64,000 nucleotides of DNA from assembly GCA_902793405.1 (NCBI GenBank), contig CADBDH010000026.1, forward strand, positions 26,234 through 90,233. The letters are read 5' to 3'. Source of the stretch: an uncultured Bacteroidales bacterium (lineage in GTDB: Bacteria > Bacteroidota > Bacteroidia > Bacteroidales > Muribaculaceae). Position numbers and translations under genes: made by a program. The notes under the pieces are model-generated. The model did not search any database and was not told the origin of the DNA. It saw nothing but the letters and a program-made list of their open reading frames with translations. Below are positions 34,522 to 42,829 of the stretch, piece by piece (the first letter of the stretch is position 1; each line of letters begins with the position of its first letter).

Positions 34522-34601
34522 TCGGCCTTACGGCCGAGAAATTAAACAAAACTCGTATAAAATCTATTGAAATTTTGTTTGATTTCTCGAGCGAAGCTCG
34601 A
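34522..34601. repeat. nested inverted repeats between convergent genes
   Basis: Three dyads occur in 80 bp: TCGGCC-TTAC-GGCCGA (34522-34537), a 16-bp arm pair with one mismatch (34536-34551 with 34573-34588), and TCGAGC-GAA-GCTCGA (34587-34601). The middle one is T-rich on its 3' side on both strands and may terminate both flanking genes. Confidence 0.65.
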
Positions 34602-34654
34602 TCTATAATTATAGGCGATGATGATGCCCCAGTCTATATTCACTTAATTGATGA

Positions 34655-35227
34655 TTAGAATTCTTCCAGCACATCGCGCAGCAACGCGGTGAGCGGAGGT
34701 TGTGCCTGTGCAGCCTCGGCCTCGACGATGGACTTGAGTGCCGGGGTGGCTTGCGTCTTGCCCGTCAGCAGCAGGTTGAGCAGCAGGCGGTAGCCAGTGT
34801 ACTTGACCATGGCTTGGTCCTGGGCGATGAGCTGGCGGAACAAGGCGTCGGCCTCGGGCAGGTTGCGCAACAACTTGTGGCACAGGTTGTCGGCGACCTC
34901 GGCCGTCTCGACGCTCTTGCACCAGTCGAGGGCTTCGTCGAGCGACATCAGCGGGGCGGGATAGAGCATGGGTGCTGCCAGGCGGCACTCGCGCGACTTG
35001 GTGTCGTTCCACAGTTCCTGTGCCAGAGCCTGCAACTGCTGCGCGTCGTTGCCCAGGGCCTCGCGGGTGCGTCCCGTGATGGCCATGACGTCGGCCAGCA
35101 GACAACCCATGATGATGGTGTGCGGGTCACCGGCATTTCTCAGTTTGTCGGCAACGATGCCGTTGCGAAAGGCAAAAAACTCCTTCCTTATATCCCTTGC
35201 TGCGTTATTGTCCATATTTGTATTCAT
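34655..35227 (-). CDS. AlkD-like / DNA alkylation repair-family small protein (tentative)
   Basis: A 190-residue soluble, all-helical protein (starts MNTNMDNNAARDIRKEFFAFRNG). The N-terminal FFAFRNGIVADKLRNAG and the following ALAQELWNDTKSRECRLAAPMLYP resemble the HEAT-like repeats of AlkD/AlkC-related proteins, where a pattern of helix pairs with W-x-D/S-x-x-R-E-x-R occurs. No catalytic site can be proven, and the ~190-residue length is somewhat short for AlkD. It is adjacent to uvrA in the same direction (52-bp gap), which fits a DNA repair context. Start alternatives are MNTNMDNN or the internal MDNN. Confidence 0.5.
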   Translation of the reverse strand: MNTNMDNNAARDIRKEFFAFRNGIVADKLRNAGDPHTIIMGCLLADVMAITGRTREALGNDAQQLQALAQELWNDTKSRECRLAAPMLYPAPLMSLDEALDWCKSVETAEVADNLCHKLLRNLPEADALFRQLIAQDQAMVKYTGYRLLLNLLLTGKTQATPALKSIVEAEAAQAQPPLTALLRDVLEEF

Positions 35228-35279
35228 CGATGATAAAACTCTATGCTGCTTAGCGGATTGGCGTCGAGGAATGGGGCGC

Positions 35280-38084
35280 TTATTTCTTCAGCTTCGGGGC
35301 CAGGAAACGCGCCGTGTAGCTCTCCTTGCACTTGGCGACCTCCTCGGGGGTGCCGGTCACGACGATGTTGCCGCCCTGGTCACCGCCCTCGGGTCCCAGG
35401 TCGATGATGTGGTCGGCGCACTTGATGACGTCCAGGTTGTGCTCGATGATGACCACCGTGTGGCCGTTGCCGATGAGCTGGTCGAAGGATTTCATCAGCG
35501 TGTTGATGTCGTGGAAGTGCAGACCCGTCGTGGGCTCGTCGAAGATGAACATCGTGTTGCCCTGGCGCTCGCCGCTCAGGTAATAAGCCAGCTTGACGCG
35601 CTGGTTCTCGCCGCCCGAGAGGGTGGACGATGACTGTCCCAGCTTGATGTAGCCCAGTCCCACGTCCTGCAACGGCTTGAGGCGCCGCACAATCTTGTGC
35701 TCGTTGTAGGTGCTCGACTCGTTGAAGAACTCGATGGCCTGGTTCACCGTCATGTCGAGGATGTCGCTGATGGTCTTGTCGCGGAAGGTGACGTCCAGCG
35801 CATTGCGGGAGAAGCGCTTGCCGTGGCAGGCCTCGCAGGTGAGGGTGATGTCGGCCATGAACTGCATCTCGATGGTGATGGTGCCCTCGCCCTTGCACTC
35901 CTCGCAGCGCCCGCCCGGCGAGTTGAACGAGAAGAAGCTGCTGTTGTAGCCCATCTGCTTGGACAGCTGCTGCTGGGCGAAGAGCTGGCGGATCTCGTCA
36001 AAAGCCTTCAGGTAGGTCGCCGGGTTGCTGCGTGTGCTCTTGCCTATGGGTCCCTGGTCGATGAATTCCACGGCCTGCAGACGGCTCAAGTCGCCGCCGA
36101 TGCTGTTGTGGCTGCCAGGCACCTCGGCCGTCTGGTCATAGTTGCGTGCCAGGGCAGGGTAGAGGATCTTGCCCACCAGGGTCGATTTGCCCGAACCGCT
36201 CACGCCGGTGACCACGGTCATCACACCCAGCGGGAACTTGACATCGATGTTCTTGAGGTTGTTGTGGGTCGCCCCTTTCACCTCGATGTATTGGCTCCAC
36301 TTGCGGCGCTGCTTGGGCAACGGGATGGAGAGGTCGCCGGTGAGGTACCGGGCAGTATAGCTGTCGGGCGCGTCGGCCAGTTGGCTGACGGGGCCCTGAT
36401 AGGTGATGCGTCCGCCGTTGCGTCCCGCCTCGGGACCCACGTCGATGAGGTAGTCGGCACTGCGGATGATGTCCTCGTCATGCTCGACCACAACCACCGT
36501 GTTGCCCAGCTGCTGCAGCATGCGCAGCACGTGTATCAGGCGGTGGGTGTCGCGCGGGTGCAGGCCGATGGAGGGTTCGTCAAGGATATAGACCGAGCCC
36601 ACCAGCGAACTGCCCAGCGCCGTGGCCAGGTTGATGCGCTGGCTCTCGCCGCCCGACAGGGTCGCCGACAAGCGGTCGAGAGTCAAATATCCCACGCCCA
36701 CCTCGCACAGGTAGTCGAGGCGGCTGTTGATCTCCACGAGCAGGCGCTTGGCAATCATGGCATCGGTCTCGTCGAGCGTGAGCTGCTTGAACCACTGCGA
36801 CAGCTCCTGGACGGGCATGCGCACCAGCTGGCTGATGGTCATGCCGCCCACCTTGACGTAGCCCGCTTGGGGCTTGAGGCGGGTGCCGTGGCACACGGGG
36901 CATACAGTCTTGCCGCGGTAACGTGCCAGCAGCACGCGGAACTGGATAGCGTAGGACTTGCTCTTGACCCACTCAAAGAAACCGTCGATGCCCGGCCAGG
37001 CCCCGTCGCCGGTGCCGTGCCACAGCAGGTCGATCTGTTCTTGGGTGAGTTCGTGATATGGTTTGTGGATGGGGAAATCGTGGCTTGCGGCAACATGGAT
37101 GAATTCGCGTTTCCACTCGCTCATCACCTGCCCTCGCCAGCACATCACCGCATCGTCATAGACCGAGCGACTCCGGTCGGGAATGACCAGGCTCTCGTCA
37201 ATGCCGATCACGCTGCCAAAGCCCTCGCACGTTGGGCAGGCTCCCAGCGGATTGTTGAAGTTGAACATCAGGTCGCTGGGCTCCTCGAAGGTCATCCCGT
37301 CCAACTCAAAGCGCTTGGAGAAGCGGTGCTCGACCGTTGACCCGTCTTGTTGCCACACCACAACGATGCACTCGTCCTTGCCCTCGTAGAAAGCCGTCTG
37401 CAGCGAGTCGAGCAGGCGCATCTCGTCGTCGCGGATGTGTGTCACTGCCAGGCGGTCTATGAGCAGGCGGTAGTCGGCAGCGTCGAGTTCGCCGTCGGCA
37501 GCTATCACTTGGGAGATGTCCACAAACTTGCCGTCGCGGGTCATCAGCCTGGAGTAGCCGCCCTTGACCAGGATGTCGAGCTGCGTGCGCAGGTCGCGTC
37601 CCTCGGGCACGATGACCTCGGTGAGCAGTGCCAGGCGGGTGCCGTCGGGGTAGGTGTTGATGGTGTCGATGACATCGTTGGCGGTATGCTTTTTCACCAA
37701 ATTTCCCGACACGGGCGAGAACGTCTTGCCCACGCGGGCAAACAGCAGGCGCAGGTAGTCATAGACCTCGGTGCTGGTGCCGACGGTGCTGCGCGAGTTG
37801 CGCGTCACGGTGCGCTGCTCGACGGCAATGGCAGGCGGCAGGCCGTAGATGAAGTCGCAGTCGGGCTTGGTCATGCGTCCCATGAACTGGCGCGCATAGG
37901 ACGAGAGACTCTCGACATAGCGGCGCTGCCCCTCGGCATAGAGGGTGTCGAAGGCGAGCGACGACTTGCCGCTGCCCGACAGGCCCGTCACGACAACGAA
38001 TTTGCCGCGCGGAATCGCCACGTCAACGTTCTTGAGGTTGTTGACGCGGGCCCCCTTGATGATGATTTCTCCTGCTGTAGCCAT
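35280..38084 (-). CDS. uvrA: excinuclease ABC subunit A
   Basis: A 934-residue DNA damage-recognition ATPase of nucleotide excision repair. It has two ABC modules: Walker [20 protein letters not shown] (about 34-52) and [19 protein letters not shown] in the second half. ABC signatures are [16 protein letters not shown] and [17 protein letters not shown]. Zinc-module cysteines are visible in [15 protein letters not shown], the [11 protein letters not shown] region and CEECKGEGT...CEACHGKRF. The length and domain order match bacterial UvrA (about 940 residues). A consensus promoter lies at 38104-38135. Confidence 0.97.
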   Translation of the reverse strand: MATAGEIIIKGARVNNLKNVDVAIPRGKFVVVTGLSGSGKSSLAFDTLYAEGQRRYVESLSSYARQFMGRMTKPDCDFIYGLPPAIAVEQRTVTRNSRSTVGTSTEVYDYLRLLFARVGKTFSPVSGNLVKKHTANDVIDTINTYPDGTRLALLTEVIVPEGRDLRTQLDILVKGGYSRLMTRDGKFVDISQVIAADGELDAADYRLLIDRLAVTHIRDDEMRLLDSLQTAFYEGKDECIVVVWQQDGSTVEHRFSKRFELDGMTFEEPSDLMFNFNNPLGACPTCEGFGSVIGIDESLVIPDRSRSVYDDAVMCWRGQVMSEWKREFIHVAASHDFPIHKPYHELTQEQIDLLWHGTGDGAWPGIDGFFEWVKSKSYAIQFRVLLARYRGKTVCPVCHGTRLKPQAGYVKVGGMTISQLVRMPVQELSQWFKQLTLDETDAMIAKRLLVEINSRLDYLCEVGVGYLTLDRLSATLSGGESQRINLATALGSSLVGSVYILDEPSIGLHPRDTHRLIHVLRMLQQLGNTVVVVEHDEDIIRSADYLIDVGPEAGRNGGRITYQGPVSQLADAPDSYTARYLTGDLSIPLPKQRRKWSQYIEVKGATHNNLKNIDVKFPLGVMTVVTGVSGSGKSTLVGKILYPALARNYDQTAEVPGSHNSIGGDLSRLQAVEFIDQGPIGKSTRSNPATYLKAFDEIRQLFAQQQLSKQMGYNSSFFSFNSPGGRCEECKGEGTITIEMQFMADITLTCEACHGKRFSRNALDVTFRDKTISDILDMTVNQAIEFFNESSTYNEHKIVRRLKPLQDVGLGYIKLGQSSSTLSGGENQRVKLAYYLSGERQGNTMFIFDEPTTGLHFHDINTLMKSFDQLIGNGHTVVIIEHNLDVIKCADHIIDLGPEGGDQGGNIVVTGTPEEVAKCKESYTARFLAPKLKK

Positions 38085-38103
38085 TTTGCGTGAATTGAGC
38101 CCG

Positions 38104-38135
38104 CAAAGGTACGACTTTTTCGCGAGAAAACCAAA
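38104..38135 (-). promoter_or_regulatory. promoter for uvrA
   Basis: Minus strand TTTG (38135-38132), 20-bp spacer, TACCTTTG (38111-38104), 20 bp before the start codon. No LexA-type palindrome is evident. Confidence 0.7.
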
Positions 38136-38136
38136 C

Positions 38137-38330
38137 TCCGCGCTCTTGGCCTCACGCTAAGTTTTTCAAACAACTTAAACAAATAATGGGTTAAACAACA
38201 AGTACAACTTTTTTGTTTTGGGCTTCCATACTCTTTGGCCTGCGGCGCTAATGCGAATTACGAGAATTAAACTAATGGCATCCGCGTTCTTTTTTAAGTG
38301 TCTGCGGATTAAACGGGTTAAGGTGCGGTT
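38137..38330 (+). repeat. diverged copy of the 62.4-kb tandem repeat plus a family-B element
   Basis: Contains GGCCTCACGCTAAGTTTTTC, then TGGGTTAAACAACAAG and ACAACTTTTTTGTTTTGGGC, then GCGAATTACGAGAATTAAAC and TAATGGCATCCGCGTTCTTT, in the same order as the repeat units at 62377-62760. This is most of the 477-bp gap before the YtxH cluster; 38331-38500 shows nothing I recognise. Confidence 0.8.
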
Positions 38331-38501
38331 CCTTCCTGACAATAGGATGCGATGCCTGTTGTGGGAGTTGCTTTTCTTTTTTATGGAGGTACAGAAAGAT
38401 GCGAATTTGATGCTGTTGTCATGGTTTTTTTCAGAAAAATTTGCCCGAATGAAAAAGAAAGTGTAATTTTATAGCCGAAATCTAGCAATGTGTCACTAAA
38501 G

Positions 38502-38517
38502 TGGCATGATTATTGCA
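38502..38517 (+). promoter_or_regulatory. sigma-54 (RpoN)-type -24/-12 promoter for the YtxH cluster
   Basis: TGGCATGATTATTGCA matches the sigma-54 consensus TGGCACG-N4-TTGCA with GG and GC exactly 10 bp apart, 51 bp before the first ytxH-like start codon. No TAnnTTTG box is seen there. Confidence 0.65.
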
Positions 38518-38567
38518 AGTAGAGGCATTACTAAGACATTATTAATTATTTAATTAGCTTATTAGAT

Positions 38568-38774
38568 ATGAAACCGATTAACATTGTTATGGCAGTAGTG
38601 GGTGGCGCCATCGCCGGCGCTGCAGTGGGTTTGTTGTTCGCACCGGAGAAGGGTGACGACACCCGTAAGCGCATCGCTGATGCCCTGCGCGAACAAGGCG
38701 TGAAGCTGAAAGGCTCAAAACTCGACAACCTGGTGGATGACATTGCCGAGGTTGTAAAAGACAAGATTGATTAA
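38568..38774 (+). CDS. YtxH domain-containing small membrane protein (first copy)
   Basis: A 68-residue protein with one N-terminal glycine-rich helix (IVMAVVGGAIAGAAVGLLFAP) followed by the YtxH hallmark LFAPEKGDDTRKRI and a charged helix. YtxH-like proteins are small, membrane-tethered and often stress-induced; their biochemical role is unknown. It begins a cluster of four co-directional genes behind the sigma-54-type site. It shares about half its residues with the next gene, so the two are probably tandem duplicates. Confidence 0.85.
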   Translation: MKPINIVMAVVGGAIAGAAVGLLFAPEKGDDTRKRIADALREQGVKLKGSKLDNLVDDIAEVVKDKID

Positions 38775-38802
38775 TAACCATATCAAATAAATTGTAATAG
38801 CA

Positions 38803-39000
38803 ATGAGAGGATTAAGCTTATTATACGCATTCCTGGGTGGCGCACTGGTAGGTGCTTCGGCCGCTATCCTGTTTGCTCCCGAAAAGGGTTCGGACCTGCG
38901 TAGCCGCATCAAGGAGATGTTGAAGAAGAACGGCATCGACTTCAGCGACGACGAGGTTGAGCAACTGGTGAAGCAGATCAGCGCCCAGATCGAGGACTGA
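38803..39000 (+). CDS. YtxH domain-containing small membrane protein (second copy)
   Basis: A 65-residue paralogue of the preceding gene (28-bp gap): helix LYAFLGGALVGASAAILFAP, then the shared LFAPEKGSDLRSRIKEML and an acidic C-terminus (DDEVEQLVKQISAQIED). Both lack a signal peptide cleavage site and would be anchored by the N-terminal helix. The conserved APEKG turn marks the family. The function is not known; the pairing suggests that they may work as a heteromer (inference). Confidence 0.85.
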   Translation: MRGLSLLYAFLGGALVGASAAILFAPEKGSDLRSRIKEMLKKNGIDFSDDEVEQLVKQISAQIED

Positions 39001-39290
39001 CAAAATTTCACGCACACTGACAGGCGGCTGTGTCATTATTTATGACTCGGTGAGTTGACCGTGCTGGCGCAAGGGAAATTAAACAAATTTTACAAAATTA
39101 AAATAAGTGCATTCTTGTCGTGTTTTAATTTAAATTTGGAGAATTTCCCGCCCTAAGGGCGGTTAACCTTCCGGCAACGTATGATGGCGCAGCCCCCTGG
39201 CAGCGGGTGTGATGTGTAGCGGTCATTCGTTTATCACTAATCCCAAATCTCTAATCCTCAAGGCCGCAAGGGGCGGTCTTGGTCCAAGTT

Positions 39291-39641
39291 ATGAACGAGA
39301 TAGATTATAAGAAACTGTTTGCCGAGGCGCGCCGTTATTTCTCGACGGAGTGGGACTATACCAAGCTCACCGCTGTCGAGAAGATGGCCGTGTTGCTGTC
39401 GGCGATAGCATTTGTCGCTGTGGTGATCATTTTGGCCACGTTTGTGGTGCACCATCTGTTCACGGCATTGATTGGTGTGCTGGCATCGGCACTGGGTTGT
39501 GCTTGGGGCGCTCACCTGATTGCCGCTGGCATCCTGCTGGTGGTGATGCTGGTGGTCTTTGCCTTCAAGCGTCAACTGATTGTGGACCCTGTGGCCCGCT
39601 TTGTGAGCAAACTGTTTTTAAAACCCGAGGACAATGAGTAA
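39291..39641 (+). CDS. phage holin-superfamily-like membrane protein (non-phage context)
   Basis: A 116-residue protein; I start at ATG 39291 (MNEIDYKKLFAEARRYFSTEW), four codons inside the longest frame. Two hydrophobic helices (AVLLSAIAFVAVVIILATFVV and HLIAAGILLVVMLVVFAF) are separated by a short loop, and the C-terminus is charged. This two-helix layout is that of the Phage_holin_3_6/Holin-X group, which in Bacteroidota is usually chromosomal and sits beside YtxH genes. It overlaps the next gene by 8 bp. A 290-bp gap with a possible -7 box TAAATTTG (39131-39138) separates it from the YtxH pair. Confidence 0.7.
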   Translation: MNEIDYKKLFAEARRYFSTEWDYTKLTAVEKMAVLLSAIAFVAVVIILATFVVHHLFTALIGVLASALGCAWGAHLIAAGILLVVMLVVFAFKRQLIVDPVARFVSKLFLKPEDNE

Positions 39642-39972
39642 CAGCACCGTAAACGATACGTCCACTACTGGCACAACGCAACAGCAGCTGCCGGTGGCCA
39701 CGCCAGACGCCCCCGACAGCTGGCGCGGCATGACGCTGGAGGAACTGCGCCGTGCCCGTGGCAAGGCCCTGGTGCGTCGCGAGGTAGAACGTGCGACCAT
39801 ACAATATAATATTGATGGCATCAAGAGCAACGTGGCTACCAATGGCGTGCGGGCGCTGATGTTCAGTCCCGGCACCGTCAGCCACCTGAAGACCATGGAC
39901 TATGTGCTGCTGGGCTTCAGACTCACGCGCTGGCTTATGGACCTGCGCGGTAACCGTCGTCGCCGTCGATGA
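39634..39972 (+). CDS. small hypothetical protein of the YtxH/holin cluster
   Basis: A 112-residue, basic, soluble protein with a low-complexity Thr/Gln/Pro N-terminus (about 1-28) and a charged helical part (GMTLEELRRARGKALVRREVERATI). It ends in RGNRRRRR. It has no signal peptide and no clear transmembrane helix, although the segment YVLLGFRLTRWLM is moderately hydrophobic. It overlaps the holin-like gene by 8 bp, so it is translationally coupled to it. The Arg-rich end might contact membrane lipid heads or nucleic acid; this is inference only. Confidence 0.7.
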   Translation: MSNSTVNDTSTTGTTQQQLPVATPDAPDSWRGMTLEELRRARGKALVRREVERATIQYNIDGIKSNVATNGVRALMFSPGTVSHLKTMDYVLLGFRLTRWLMDLRGNRRRRR

Positions 39973-40048
39973 CGGCCAAAAAAAGTCAAAAAAACCGCTG
40001 AAAAGTCACTTTTTTCAGAAAAAATGTTTTTGTTTTTTTGATTTTATC

Positions 40049-40056
40049 TATATTTG
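40049..40056 (+). promoter_or_regulatory. -7 element TATATTTG for the sigma factor gene
   Basis: Exact TAnnTTTG, leaving a leader of about 115 bases before the start codon at 40176. No TTTG is found at ideal spacing (nearest TTTG, 40029-40032, 16 bp). Confidence 0.5.
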
Positions 40057-40175
40057 CAGCCCGAAATCTGCTGATTTCACACGAGAGAGTATATAACTTT
40101 AAATGATAATAAATAACTAAAAACAGACTGCCTATCGACAAACATTACTCATTATTGACCAAAAATATATAAGTA

Positions 40176-40766
40176 ATGAAGTTATACAATGACAAGAGCG
40201 ATGATCAACTCATCACGCTGTATGTCGATGGCAAGAACGAGGCCTTTGATGAGCTCCTGGAGCGTCACAAGGACCGTGTCTTCATGTATATATACCACTC
40301 GGTAAAGAACGAGGAGTTGGCCAACGACCTCTTCCAGGATACCTTTGTCAAGGCAATCACCACGATTAAGCAGGGACGTTACGTCGAGAACGGCCACTTT
40401 GCCGCATGGGTGACCCGCATTGCCCACAACCTGATCATCGACTACTTCCGCCAGGTGAAGAATGAGAACCTGCAGTCGACCGACGATACCGACATCAACA
40501 TCCTTAACCGCAAGGAGCTGTCGGAGTCGACCATCGAGGAGAACCTGGTGACCTCGCAGATTCACAGCGATGTTCGCCGCCTGATCAGGACGCTGCCCGA
40601 GAGCCAGCGCGAGGTGCTCGTGATGCGTTACTACAAGAACATGAGCTTTAAGGAAATCGCCGACACCACCGGCGTGAGCATCAACACGGCGCTGGGCCGC
40701 ATGCGCTATGCGATCCTGAACATGCGTCGCATTGCCGAGGAGCATAATATTGCGCTGACGCTTTGA
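40176..40766 (+). CDS. RNA polymerase sigma-70 family factor (ECF-like)
   Basis: A 196-residue transcription factor with only regions sigma2 and sigma4. Region 2 is at about 23-95 (LLERHKDRVFMYIYHSVKNE...ANDLFQDTFVKAI, then AAWVTRIAHNLIIDYFRQ). Region 4 is at about 130-185 (LRTLPESQREVLVMRYYKNMSFKEIADTTGVSINTALGR reduced: the helix-turn-helix is FKEIADTTGVSINTALGRM). No anti-sigma gene follows, so it belongs to the stand-alone Bacteroidota ECF-like group. The stop codon TGA is part of a TGATGCTCGCT repeat word. Confidence 0.9.
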   Translation: MKLYNDKSDDQLITLYVDGKNEAFDELLERHKDRVFMYIYHSVKNEELANDLFQDTFVKAITTIKQGRYVENGHFAAWVTRIAHNLIIDYFRQVKNENLQSTDDTDINILNRKELSESTIEENLVTSQIHSDVRRLIRTLPESQREVLVMRYYKNMSFKEIADTTGVSINTALGRMRYAILNMRRIAEEHNIALTL

Positions 40767-40914
40767 TGCTCGCTTGCGCGAGCAGCTTAGAGCTTAGGGC
40801 TTAGAGCTTAGGGAGTTTTTAACGCGGATTACGCGAATTGAACGAAGTTATCTGCACTTGCTCGCAGTTTAGGCATTAGAGTTTAGGGAGGCATCCGCTT
40901 TGATGCTCGCTTGC
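40764..40914 (+). repeat. modular intergenic element after the sigma factor gene
   Basis: In order: TGA stop + TGCTCGC with hairpin GCTCGC-TTGC-GCGAGC (40768-40783), four TTAGNNN units (40787-40814), GGATTACGCGAATTGAAC (from 40824), three more TTAGNNN units (40869-40889), GGCATCCGC (40890-40898), and TGATGCTCGCTTGCTCG. This fills the first half of the 350-bp gap before tig; the rest holds the tig promoter. Confidence 0.8.
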
Positions 40915-41035
40915 TCGGGCAGGTTTAAGCTCAGATATTGGGATAATCAATCGGGTTTTTATTTGGCGTGACGCATGGGGGACGACTGTTATGGGGTTCC
41001 CTTTTTTTCTTTTTGGGTAAATTTCGGCGGGAAAT

Positions 41036-41066
41036 TTTGTGTATCGGGCGAAAAGTAGTACCTTTG
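41036..41066 (+). promoter_or_regulatory. promoter for tig
   Basis: TTTG (41036-41039), 19-bp spacer, TACCTTTG (41059-41066), 51 bp before the start codon at 41117. A full consensus match. Confidence 0.75.
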
Positions 41067-41116
41067 CACCCGCTTTTGAGAGAACTAAACATTTAATAGA
41101 CAATACAAACCAAGTA

Positions 41117-42487
41117 ATGAACGTAAGTTTTGAACAGATTGATGCGGTGAACGGCATGCTCACCGTTGACATTAAGAGAGAAGATTTTGCTGCTGATGTA
41201 AACAAGGAAGTGGCACAGATGGGCGTTCGCCACCCGCTGAAGGGTTTCCGCCCCGGTAAGGCCCCCAAGAGCCTGTTGATGAAGTTTTACGGTGCTAGCG
41301 TGACTGCCGATGTTATTGACCGCATGGTTGGCCGCGCAGTGTATGACTACATTCGCGAGAACAAGCTGCAGGTGCTGGGTGAGCCCCTGCCCAACGAGGA
41401 CACCAAGGTGGATATCATGAAGGACGAAGAGATGTCGTTCAAGTATGATCTGGGTCTGGCCCCCACCATCGAGCTCAAGCTGAACAAGCGCATCAATGTG
41501 CCCTATTACAATATTGAAGTGACCGACCAGATGGTTGATGACGCTATTGCTCACGACCGCAAGCGCCTGGGTACCCTCGTTGACGGCGAGGTGAGCGACA
41601 AGGAGTCGATGCTGCGCGGCTCGATGATCGAGCTCGACGAGCAGGGCAACGACAAGGAGAACGGCATCAAGGTGGAGCGCACCGTGATTTCGCCGCGCTA
41701 CATGGTCGATGAGGATGAGGCCGCCAAGTTTGTCGGCGTCAAGGTGGGTGACACGTTCACCTTCAATCCCCACAAGGCCAACAACGGCAACATCGCCGAG
41801 CTGGCTGCCATGTTGAACGTGGACCGCGCCGCTGCCGACGTGAAGAGCGACTTCCGCGTGACCATCGAGGAGATCAAGGTCAACAAGGAGGCCGAGATGA
41901 ACGAGGAGTTCTTCAAGGGCGTGCTGGGTACCGAGACCGAGGTCAAGGACGAGGCTGCCTTCCGCGAGGCCGTTCGCGAGATGATCGCTCGCGCCAATGT
42001 CCCCGAGAGCAACTACCGCTTCACCGTTGACGCTCAGCGCATCCTCACCGAGAAGGCCGGCGACCTGCAGTTGCCCGAGGAGTTCCTGAAGCGTTTCCTG
42101 AAGGTGCGTCGCGCCCAGGAGAACAAGGAGAATGCCGAGATTACCGACGAGGAGGCTCAGAACATGTTCAAGCAGCTGCGTTGGCAACTGGTTAAGGATC
42201 ACCTGGCTCAGGCTCTGGAGATCAAGGTGGAGAAGGAAGACATCGACACCGCTGCCTTCATCTTTGCCCAGCAGCAGCTGTCGCAGTATGGCATCTATAA
42301 CGCTCCCGAGGACCTGGTTAAGCAGCAGGCCGAGCGTTTCATGCAGGATGAGCGCGCCCGCGACGCCATCCAGGAGCATGCCATCGACAACAAGTTCTAT
42401 GCCGCTGTCAAGGAGGCCGTTAAGGTCAACGAGAAGACCATCAGCGTCGAGGACTTCCGCAAGCTCTACGAGAAGGACGAGAAGTAA
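41117..42487 (+). CDS. tig: trigger factor (ribosome-associated chaperone/PPIase)
   Basis: A 456-residue cytoplasmic chaperone; start at ATG 41117 (MNVSFEQIDAVNGMLTV) since the promoter lies inside the longer frame. The N-terminal ribosome-binding domain has the signature loop GFRPGKAPKSLLMKFYG (about 39-55, GFRxGK). The middle region (about 150-235) is an FKBP-like domain that is degenerate, as is common in Bacteroidota. A long helical C-terminal chaperone domain follows. It precedes clpP and clpX in the conserved tig-clpP-clpX order, with its own terminator at 42511-42544. Confidence 0.93.
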   Translation: MNVSFEQIDAVNGMLTVDIKREDFAADVNKEVAQMGVRHPLKGFRPGKAPKSLLMKFYGASVTADVIDRMVGRAVYDYIRENKLQVLGEPLPNEDTKVDIMKDEEMSFKYDLGLAPTIELKLNKRINVPYYNIEVTDQMVDDAIAHDRKRLGTLVDGEVSDKESMLRGSMIELDEQGNDKENGIKVERTVISPRYMVDEDEAAKFVGVKVGDTFTFNPHKANNGNIAELAAMLNVDRAAADVKSDFRVTIEEIKVNKEAEMNEEFFKGVLGTETEVKDEAAFREAVREMIARANVPESNYRFTVDAQRILTEKAGDLQLPEEFLKRFLKVRRAQENKENAEITDEEAQNMFKQLRWQLVKDHLAQALEIKVEKEDIDTAAFIFAQQQLSQYGIYNAPEDLVKQQAERFMQDERARDAIQEHAIDNKFYAAVKEAVKVNEKTISVEDFRKLYEKDEK

Positions 42488-42510
42488 TTGTCACTTCATT
42501 ATGATTCAGG

Positions 42511-42544
42511 GCAGGATCGGCGAGTGCGCCGGTCCTGCTTTTTT
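42511..42544 (+). terminator. Rho-independent terminator of tig
   Basis: A 12-bp stem with one wobble pair (GCAGGATCGGCG / CGCCGGTCCTGC), 4-base loop, followed by TTTTTT. Confidence 0.9.
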
Positions 42545-42554
42545 ACTCTTACGT

Positions 42555-42625
42555 GTCGGCGGATATTATGTCGGCGAATTTTTCTGTCGGCGAATTAATC
42601 GAATTAAACTAATGGCATCCGCGCT
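42555..42625 (+). repeat. family-B intergenic repeat with three GTCGGCG words
   Basis: GTCGGCG occurs at 42555, 42570 and 42586; the last continues AATTAATCGAATTAAACTAA and TGGCATCCGCGCTC. It occupies the centre of the 342-bp gap between tig and clpP; 42630-42780 shows no further feature except a T-rich stretch. Confidence 0.75.
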
Positions 42626-42792
42626 CTTTATTTTGATGTCGCTATAGGTTTGCACTTGGGATTGGAGGGGGTGGGACGGCAGGTTTATTATTGCTTTTTT
42701 TATTTGGCTGACAAAATGTCGGTTGGCGCGGTTTTTGTGTCTAGTCAAGAAAAATATTTCCCCAAGATGACATGGGATTGAGAAAAAAATAG

Positions 42793-42800
42793 TATCTTTG
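42793..42800 (+). promoter_or_regulatory. -7 element TATCTTTG for clpP
   Basis: Exact TAnnTTTG, 29 bp before the start codon at 42830. The -33 element is unclear. Confidence 0.55.
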
Positions 42801-42829
42801 AACAAAAATTTAATTTAACTACAAGATTT

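Noticed and set aside
38385-38470. Small gene in the 38.3-38.5 kb gap
   Set aside because: The open frame there has no start context or conserved features and lies next to repeat DNA.
39291-39641. Prophage holin
   Set aside because: No endolysin, capsid, integrase or att sites nearby; the YtxH neighbour context is chromosomal.
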